A stretch of DNA of 9,982 nt from Deltaproteobacteria bacterium (GTDB lineage Bacteria; Desulfobacterota; Desulfuromonadia; Geobacterales; Geobacteraceae). Below the pieces are notes generated by a model. It searched no databases. It had not been told where the DNA came from and saw nothing but the letters and a program-made list of their open reading frames with translations. A program made the position numbers and the translations under genes. Positions 6,410 through 9,982 of the stretch are shown piece by piece; positions within the stretch are counted from its first letter, which is position 1, and the number at the start of each line of letters is the position of its first letter. Location of the stretch: assembly GCA_021810985.1 (NCBI GenBank), contig JAJZQA010000059.1, forward strand, positions 1 to 9,982, in the 5' to 3' direction.

Positions 6410-7660
6410 TCAGCCGAGGTTTTTCGCGATATAACCGGTCAGTTGGCCGAGGCAGTTTACATAGCTGCCGTACTCATTGTCGTACCAGCCGAATAGTTTT
6501 GCGTGGGTAACGGGAATCTGTACCTCGGTTTCAGCCGGCACGCCGAGACCCTGGAGAGTTTCCGGCGGCAGGTTGATAAATCCGGTGCGGGTGTGGGTTT
6601 CGTGCCCTTCGATGACAACCGCGGCCGGAATGCCAAGCAGGTCGGAAGAGACGTTCTGGCGGTTGCTGAAAACCAGCATGTCCTTCTGGGAGCTTTCACC
6701 TGCCTTGCGGTACATATCATTCAGAAAGGTATGGGTAATCACCGGCTCGCCCGCCTCGTCCAACGGGGTGTGAAAGGTCAGGTTGAGAATGATCAGGGAC
6801 ACGGTGCTGGTGGGAATGCGCACCGAATCAGCCATGAATCCGACCCGTTTGATCTCCGGCAGGACCTTTTCCAGGGCCTTGGCGGATCCGGTGGTCGAGA
6901 GGATGATGTTGTTCATTACCGAGCGATTCTTGCGCAGGTCCGTGGCCGCGGTTTTCGGCACCGAGTCGAGGACGCTCTGGGTGTTGGTTGCCGCATGGAT
7001 CGTGGACATGGAAGCGGTCAGAATGTGGGAGGTCTCTTTTGTTTCCAAGAGCGGCTTGATCATGTGCGCCAAACCGGTGGTGGTGCAGGAGGCCGCGGAA
7101 ATGACATGGTGCCGGGTGGGGTCGAAGTCGGTGTGGTTGATGCCCTGCACCAGAAGAATGCTGTCGTCAGGCAGTGCTTTGGTTTTGTCCTTGATCTTGA
7201 AGGGCGCCGATGCCAGAACTTTTTCCGCTCCTGCTTCCAGGTGGCCGCGGAGGCTGCCCGATTTGTGGTCGGCCGGAAGGGTCGGGTCGAGAAACTGGCC
7301 GGTGGTTTCCACGACCAGCCGGACCCCTTCCTTGCGCCAGGCGATATCTTTCGGATTCCTTGCTTCCCGGAGAATTTTGACCATGATTCCGTCAATATCA
7401 AGGATCGCCTGGTCGGCATCAACGATTTTGATTTCGCATTTGCGTGAATGGCCGTACAGGAATCTGCTGAGGGTGCCGTAGGTGGAATCGGTCTCGATTA
7501 CCTGGATCAGATCCTCAAGACTCCTGCCTACCTCACGGCCGGTGTTTACGATGATCCTCTCGAAGCCTCTTGTGAGAAGATGGTTCCAAAGGGTCAGCTT
7601 CCCGATTCGCCCCAGCCCGTTGATGCCCAACGGCTGCGATGATTTGTCTCCTGTACTCAT
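6410..7660 (-). CDS. Glyceraldehyde-3-phosphate dehydrogenase homologue, long divergent form
   Basis: This 416-residue protein starts at ATG 7660, with AAGGAGGG (7673-7666) five bases upstream. GAPDH (gap family) oxidises glyceraldehyde 3-phosphate to 1,3-bisphosphoglycerate with NAD(P). Visible hallmarks are the Rossmann GINGLGRIGK (12-21), ASCTTT with catalytic Cys192, His222 in STIHAATN, a TTGSAKA segment (256-262), Arg281 in the substrate-phosphate loop, and WYDNEYG (392-398). It is about 80 residues longer than the usual 330-340. Extra sequence lies both before the catalytic Cys (about 35 residues) and between Arg281 and Trp392 (about 30). The Asp that normally binds the NAD ribose hydroxyls after the second beta strand is replaced: the segment reads IVNTGRE, with Thr40. 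That suggests relaxed or NADP preference, or a different substrate. It lies downstream of a PPDK-like gene and is probably co-transcribed. The superfamily is certain; the exact substrate and cofactor are not. Confidence 0.88.
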   Translation of the reverse strand: MSTGDKSSQPLGINGLGRIGKLTLWNHLLTRGFERIIVNTGREVGRSLEDLIQVIETDSTYGTLSRFLYGHSRKCEIKIVDADQAILDIDGIMVKILREARNPKDIAWRKEGVRLVVETTGQFLDPTLPADHKSGSLRGHLEAGAEKVLASAPFKIKDKTKALPDDSILLVQGINHTDFDPTRHHVISAASCTTTGLAHMIKPLLETKETSHILTASMSTIHAATNTQSVLDSVPKTAATDLRKNRSVMNNIILSTTGSAKALEKVLPEIKRVGFMADSVRIPTSTVSLIILNLTFHTPLDEAGEPVITHTFLNDMYRKAGESSQKDMLVFSNRQNVSSDLLGIPAAVVIEGHETHTRTGFINLPPETLQGLGVPAETEVQIPVTHAKLFGWYDNEYGSYVNCLGQLTGYIAKNLG

Positions 7661-7718
7661 TGTTGCCCTCCTTGTGATATGACTGCCCGAGCCCGGTGCC
7701 TTGCCGGGTCCCGTTATT

Positions 7719-7837
7719 CCAATTCCAGATCAAGGCCCTCTCTGCGTTGGGTCGACTTTGGTTACCCAACGTACTCTTCAGTACGCCTCGCAGCCTTAAT
7801 TCTCGCCGCCTTGAGATCATCCTTGCTCTGGAATTGG
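7719..7837. repeat. 119-bp intergenic imperfect palindrome with branched folding potential
   Basis: The ends 7719-7735 (CCAATTCCAGATCAAGG) and 7821-7837 are inverted repeats of 17 bp with one mismatch. Inside are two perfect hairpins: CGTTGGGT (7745-7752) with ACCCAACG (7764-7771), and CGTACT (7770-7775) with AGTACG (7780-7785) around a CTTC tetraloop. These two share two bases, so they compete slightly at the junction. The RNA could form a long outer stem enclosing a branched core. The element begins two bases after the stop of the PPDK-like gene and ends 59 bases before the start of the GAPDH-like gene. It has the size and placement of ERIC-like intergenic repeats that are transcribed within operons, so a multi-copy family is expected. 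No coding potential is seen. Confidence 0.72.
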
Positions 7838-7839
7838 TA

Positions 7840-9982
7840 TTAATAGCTTTCCGTGTATTCCAGCGGATAATTCCCCTGATAGATATTGCCGAGTCTGCCA
7901 TCGATAGCGATTTTGTCGCCGAGCCCCAACTCCACCCCGTTGATGAAACATTTCTTGTCCGTTTCCACAACCTGAAGCACCTTGCAGTTGACGATACAGA
8001 TTTTGCCGAGCCGGGCCGCGGTAACCGCGGCGTGTGAGGTGGCTCCGCCTCGAGCCGTGAGGAGCCCGTCGCAGTCAAAAATCATGTCGATATCGTCGGG
8101 AACGGTGTCGGGTCGGACCAGGATTTTTTTGCTGCCGGGAAACCTTGCGGCAGCCTCCTTCAGGTCGTCGCGGTCGAAAACGATGATACCGTTCATGGCG
8201 CCACCGCCAATGCCGATTCCGGAGCCAAGGAATTGCATGGAGTTCTGCTCGGTGGCGAAGACGCAAAGTTTTTCCGGCTGACTGGTAGTATAATCCCTTG
8301 TCTGGAGGATGTACAAGTCCTCTTTGCGGGGTGACTCGAAGGTGAATTCTATTTCCTGGTGATTGAAGCCGTAGGATTCCACCAGAAGTTTTGCCAGGTG
8401 GCGCAGTTCCTGATACACCTCGGGAAAGTCTTTTTCCAGGGATATTTTCAGATTCCCCGGAGTGTTCTTGCGCTGTTTTTCAGAAATCGGCAGGGTATGA
8501 ACCAGGCCGGAAACGACATCTTCGCCCTGGCTGAAGAGGGTAAAATCTCCATACAGGTTGACCCCCGGCTTTTCCTCCATCGGGTCGCGCGTGAAAAATA
8601 CACCGGTGCCGGAGTCTGCGCCGAGATTGCCGAGTACCATCTCCTGCACCATGACCGCGGTACCCCATTCTTCGGCAATTTGCAGATGGCGTCGATAGGT
8701 CTTTGCCCGGTCCGTATACCAGGAATCCATGGTCGAAAGAATCGCCTGGATGATCTGGCGGAACGGGTCCTGTTCCAGGTGAACCCGGTGTTCCTTCAGG
8801 AGATCTTTGTATGACAGGGCGATCTCGCGAATCTGGTTGTCCGTGAACTGAACCTTGCGCGCCACCTGGTAGAGGTGTTTGAAGTGGGACATCTTGCGGT
8901 CAAATTCATCACGGGGGATGCCGTGGGCCATGCCCCAACCCTGGAGGAAGCGCCGGTAACAGTCCCAGGCGGTCCAGCCCATATGCGGCTTGCGGCTCAG
9001 GCCCTCGGCGACCTTGTCATTCATCCCGACGTTCAGGTAGGTATCCATGGCCCCCGGCATGGAGATGGCGGTGCCGGAGCGCACGGAGAAAAGCAGCGGG
9101 TTTTCCGGGTCTCCCAGTTTCTTACCGGTGATCTCCTCCAGGTCGCAAATTTTCTGCCGGACCAGTTCCTCTATTTCGGCCGTCAGTTCCGGATTCCGCA
9201 GGATTGCCTTGCGGTGCCGGAACAGTTCGGTGGTCAGGACAAAGCCGGGTGGAATGGGAAAATCATTGGCATAGAGCTGCTTCAGGAAATAGGCCTTGGC
9301 GCCGAGGAAGATCTGATTGTCCATTTCCGGGGTGCTGCGGTAAATGGGACTGATAATCAGATCCGAGTCGAAGCTCATAATGTTGTGCAGAACCTCGGGC
9401 GTCAGGCTTCCCACCATGGTCCTCAGCGTGTTGAGGACGTCGGAGATGAAATTGTCCAGCGGCTGTACGAGGAAGGCGGAAGAGAGCACCTCCCGGTAAA
9501 ACTTTTCCGAAATCCGATGAACTTCCTGTTGGTCGTCAGGCCCGGCAATTCGCTCATGCCCGGTCTGCTGGAGGGCCACGCACCTCAAGGGCATGTCGAA
9601 ATTGCGCAGGAAATATTCATAGATAATTTCGCGGATGTTCTGGGCCATGAACTGGAAAAGGTTAACGAACTGGTCCAGGGTGAAGCTGGCGGAGGTGAGA
9701 CTGTACTGGAACATCTTCAGGTTCGCGTCAAATCCTTGATTCGTGATCCCGTCGAGCATCATGCCGTGGCGGAACAGTTCGATAATGCGGGCGATCCGGC
9801 GAAGTGACTTGGCGGTGATGTAATTCATGTTCATCTGGCCGATAAGTTTCGTCATCAGGGCCGTTGCCAGTCTTTCGAGCCGGAAGGTAAGGCCCATCGC
9901 CTCGAATTTTACTTCGTGGTATTTCCCGTACATGGAAGGAATGCCGGCGGCAATGTGCCGCTTGTGGTAGATGTAGATCGGG
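7840..9982 (-). CDS. PPDK-like protein: ATP-grasp plus phosphohistidine domain, no C-terminal barrel (5' end outside window)
   Basis: The frame is open to the right edge. The first in-frame ATG (9933) has no ribosome-binding site, and the 16 residues upstream of it read as protein, so the true start lies beyond the window. Numbering from that ATG, residues 1-205 are an uncharacterised helical region. Residues 210-548 match the pyruvate phosphate dikinase ATP-grasp: LGAKAYFL and PIPPGFVLTT (209-235), SVRSGTAISMPGAMDT (283-298), YRRF (326-329), SGTGVFFTRDP (441-451), QGEDVVSG (469-476), IEFTFE (528-533) and YILQTRD (541-547). Residues 555-690 are the swivelling PEP-utiliser domain, with TARGGATSHAA carrying phospho-acceptor His634. 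The protein then stops at 697, without the C-terminal PEP/pyruvate TIM barrel of true PPDK or PEP synthase. It probably moves phosphate from ATP to the His and on to an unknown acceptor or partner. A GAPDH-like gene follows. Confidence 0.9.
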   Translation of the reverse strand, partial: PIYIYHKRHIAAGIPSMYGKYHEVKFEAMGLTFRLERLATALMTKLIGQMNMNYITAKSLRRIARIIELFRHGMMLDGITNQGFDANLKMFQYSLTSASFTLDQFVNLFQFMAQNIREIIYEYFLRNFDMPLRCVALQQTGHERIAGPDDQQEVHRISEKFYREVLSSAFLVQPLDNFISDVLNTLRTMVGSLTPEVLHNIMSFDSDLIISPIYRSTPEMDNQIFLGAKAYFLKQLYANDFPIPPGFVLTTELFRHRKAILRNPELTAEIEELVRQKICDLEEITGKKLGDPENPLLFSVRSGTAISMPGAMDTYLNVGMNDKVAEGLSRKPHMGWTAWDCYRRFLQGWGMAHGIPRDEFDRKMSHFKHLYQVARKVQFTDNQIREIALSYKDLLKEHRVHLEQDPFRQIIQAILSTMDSWYTDRAKTYRRHLQIAEEWGTAVMVQEMVLGNLGADSGTGVFFTRDPMEEKPGVNLYGDFTLFSQGEDVVSGLVHTLPISEKQRKNTPGNLKISLEKDFPEVYQELRHLAKLLVESYGFNHQEIEFTFESPRKEDLYILQTRDYTTSQPEKLCVFATEQNSMQFLGSGIGIGGGAMNGIIVFDRDDLKEAAARFPGSKKILVRPDTVPDDIDMIFDCDGLLTARGGATSHAAVTAARLGKICIVNCKVLQVVETDKKCFINGVELGLGDKIAIDGRLGNIYQGNYPLEYTESY

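Noticed and set aside
6503..7447. Long plus-strand frame (314 codons) opposite the GAPDH-like gene
   Set aside because: It is antisense to a gene with clear catalytic motifs. Its Gly/Arg/His/Val-rich composition is typical of a codon-bias shadow.
7692..7708. Short CCCGG/CCGGG inverted repeat upstream of the GAPDH-like gene, considered as a terminator or operator
   Set aside because: It has only five base pairs and no T-run. It could be a minor hairpin but is not supportable as a feature.
8875..9807. Long plus-strand frame (310 codons) opposite the PPDK-like gene
   Set aside because: It is an antisense shadow of a strongly conserved coding sequence with no independent start signal or recognisable domain.

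Overview
The window reads as a chromosomal segment of a free-living anaerobic deltaproteobacterium, most likely of the Desulfuromonadales (Geobacter/Pelobacter/Desulfuromonas type). This is inferred from three things: a DtxR–FeoA fusion regulator behind a small Cys-rich protein, a soluble PAS hybrid histidine kinase of the kind abundant in that order, and a shortened PPDK-like protein next to a long GAPDH homologue. No rRNA, tRNA, CRISPR array, phage gene or transposase is visible.

Layout. (1) At 1-851 (+) is the 3' end of an iron-related operon: the tail of a Cys-rich mini-protein, one base later a DtxR-type regulator fused to a FeoA domain, then a clear intrinsic terminator. (2) At 852-1305 is a gene-free stretch holding a good sigma70-like promoter (1080-1107) and a long leader. 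(3) At 1306-3216 (+) is a 636-residue soluble hybrid histidine kinase (PAS-PAS-HisKA-HATPase-REC), followed by a strong terminator (3279-3317). (4) At 3321-3488, between this gene and the convergent one, lies a 168-bp MITE-like element with perfect 16-bp terminal inverted repeats. (5) At 3509-6196 (-) is a UPF0182 membrane protein of 895 residues, with its own candidate promoter. (6) At 6410-9982 (-) is a two-gene set whose first gene runs off the window: a PPDK-type protein (ATP-grasp plus phosphohistidine domain, no C-terminal PEP/pyruvate barrel), then a 416-residue GAPDH homologue ended by a perfect 15-bp terminator hairpin. Between these two genes sits a roughly 119-bp imperfect palindrome that can fold into a branched structure.

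How they fit together. The regulator belongs with ferrous-iron (Feo) uptake, though its HTH is shortened and several canonical metal ligands are replaced. The kinase appears to be a single-gene signalling unit with no cognate output gene here. The PPDK-like and GAPDH-like genes probably share a transcript and point to a lower-glycolysis or gluconeogenesis-related role, but both are divergent enough that their textbook reactions should not be assumed. The most interesting items are the two structured intergenic elements and these divergent enzyme and regulator variants. I see no defence system or other obviously new multi-gene machine.
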